From: Saprospiraceae bacterium
GTDB taxonomy: Bacteria > Bacteroidota > Bacteroidia > Chitinophagales > Saprospiraceae
Direction of reading: 5' to 3'
Length of the DNA stretch: 7,373 nucleotides
Assembly (NCBI GenBank): GCA_020436865.1
Contig: JAGQXA010000366.1
Location: 1-7,373, forward strand
Shown here one piece after another: positions 6,625 to 7,373 of the stretch. The first letter of the stretch is position 1, and each line of letters begins with the position of its first letter. The notes beneath the pieces were generated by a model, which saw nothing but the letters and a program-made list of their open reading frames with translations, made no database searches and was not told the origin of the DNA. Made by a program: the position numbers and the translations under genes.

Positions 6625-7373
6625 ATGCAGATCGAAACCGACGTTTCTCTTCAGCCCTACAATACCTTCGGCATCGCGTCGAGGGCTGCGCATTTTGGAA
6701 AGGCCCACACCCTCGACGATATCCGCCAGGCGGCAGAGGCGAGCCGACCCCTGTTTATTCTCGGCGGGGGGAGCAACCTCCTCCTGCGCTCCGACCTGCC
6801 CGGCCTGGTCGTGCAAAATTGCCTGTCCGGCCGGGAAGTGGTGGAAGAAGACGCCGCTTCGGTACTGATCGCCGCCGGGGCCGGGGAGGTCTGGCATGAA
6901 CTGGTGCAGTGGACGATCGACCGCGGCTGGGGCGGCCTGGAAAACCTCTCCCTCATTCCCGGTTCGGTCGGCGCCGCTCCCATTCAGAACATCGGCGCCT
7001 ACGGCGTCGAATTGGCCGACGTCTTCGAACGGCTGGAGGCCATCGATCTGGCCACGGGCCGACTCGAGACCTTCTCGCTGTCCGACTGCCGTTTCGGCTA
7101 CCGCGACAGCGCCTTCAAGAACGCCTGGAAGGGAAAGTTCTGCATCACCCGGGTCTTCCTGCGGTTGCAGAAGGCTCCGGAACTGCGCCTCGCCTACGGC
7201 GCCATTCGCGACACCCTGGCCGAAATGGGCGTGAGCGTGCCCGGCATCCGCGACGTGAGCGAGGCCGTTATCCGCATTCGCCGCAGCAAATTGCCCGATC
7301 CGGCAGTGATCGGCAATTCCGGGAGCTTTTTCAAGAACCCGGAATTGCCCGCCTCCCGGTTTCTGGACCTGCA
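6625..7373 (+). CDS. murB: UDP-N-acetylenolpyruvoylglucosamine reductase MurB, C-terminus cut by window edge
   Basis: The ATG at 6625 opens a frame of 249 residues to the window end. MurB is the cytoplasmic FAD enzyme that uses NADPH to reduce UDP-GlcNAc-enolpyruvate to UDP-MurNAc, the second committed step of peptidoglycan synthesis. Visible marks in order: NTFGI near the start (13-17), the FAD-binding GGGSNLLL (47-54), LIPGSVGAAPIQNIGAYG (110-127), FGYRDSAFK (158-165) with R160 equivalent to E. coli R159, and GNSGSFFKNP (230-239) with S234 equivalent to E. coli proton donor S229. The intact YRDSxFK loop and the insert after it make this the longer, type I (E. coli-like) form of about 340 residues, so roughly 90 residues are missing, including the expected catalytic Glu near the C-terminus. 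The start is 8 nt beyond the stop of the membrane protein gene, with no room for a separate terminator, so the two probably share a transcript. Confidence 0.96.
   Translation, partial: MQIETDVSLQPYNTFGIASRAAHFGKAHTLDDIRQAAEASRPLFILGGGSNLLLRSDLPGLVVQNCLSGREVVEEDAASVLIAAGAGEVWHELVQWTIDRGWGGLENLSLIPGSVGAAPIQNIGAYGVELADVFERLEAIDLATGRLETFSLSDCRFGYRDSAFKNAWKGKFCITRVFLRLQKAPELRLAYGAIRDTLAEMGVSVPGIRDVSEAVIRIRRSKLPDPAVIGNSGSFFKNPELPASRFLDL

Noticed and set aside
1..7373. Search for CRISPR arrays, insertion sequences, tRNA or rRNA, toxin-antitoxin or defence genes
   Set aside because: No direct-repeat/spacer pattern, transposase motifs, terminal inverted repeats with target duplications, cloverleaf sequences or defence-type domains were seen. 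The gene content is chromosomal housekeeping and surface functions.

Overview
The window most likely comes from a GC-rich member of the Bacteroidota. The 854-residue protein ends in a C-terminal domain of the type IX secretion (T9SS, 'type A' sorting) kind, which is confined to this phylum and its close relatives. A promoter-like TTG-N20-TAACTTTG sits just upstream of that gene and fits the Bacteroidota -33/-7 consensus. Start codons lack obvious Shine-Dalgarno sequences and instead follow A-rich leaders. The high GC content and the style of the Cys-bearing Ig-like repeats suggest the Saprospiria/Lewinella part of the phylum, but that narrower placement is inference.

Layout. Positions 1-3947 are read on the minus strand. 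They hold a large secreted repeat protein (3947 to 1383) and then, 78 nt further downstream, a bifunctional GNAT acetyltransferase/carbon-nitrogen hydrolase (1304 down past position 1, C-terminus cut by the window edge). A 212-nt divergent intergenic region (3948-4159) separates these from a plus-strand group: an MsbA/BmrA-type ABC half-transporter (4160-5965), a 78-nt spacer with a perfect 12-bp inverted repeat and a 14-nt tandem repeat, a small three-helix membrane protein of unknown function (6044-6616), and murB (6625 to the window end, C-terminus cut). No gene-free stretch exceeds 300 nt.

How the genes fit together. The plus-strand group is cell-envelope themed: a lipid or drug exporter, a membrane protein of unknown role, and UDP-N-acetylenolpyruvoylglucosamine reductase of peptidoglycan synthesis. 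The last two are 8 nt apart and probably co-transcribed. The minus-strand pair joins a surface or exported Ig-repeat protein to a cytoplasmic amidase/acetyltransferase with no evident functional link. The two genes cut by the window edges (GNAT/nitrilase and murB) were translated by hand and are clear members of their families.

I see no mobile element, CRISPR array, rRNA, tRNA or defence system. Most of the window is ordinary chromosome. The parts most worth a second look are the regular 74-75-residue repeat array, the structured polypyrimidine spacer, and the unrecognised membrane protein beside murB.
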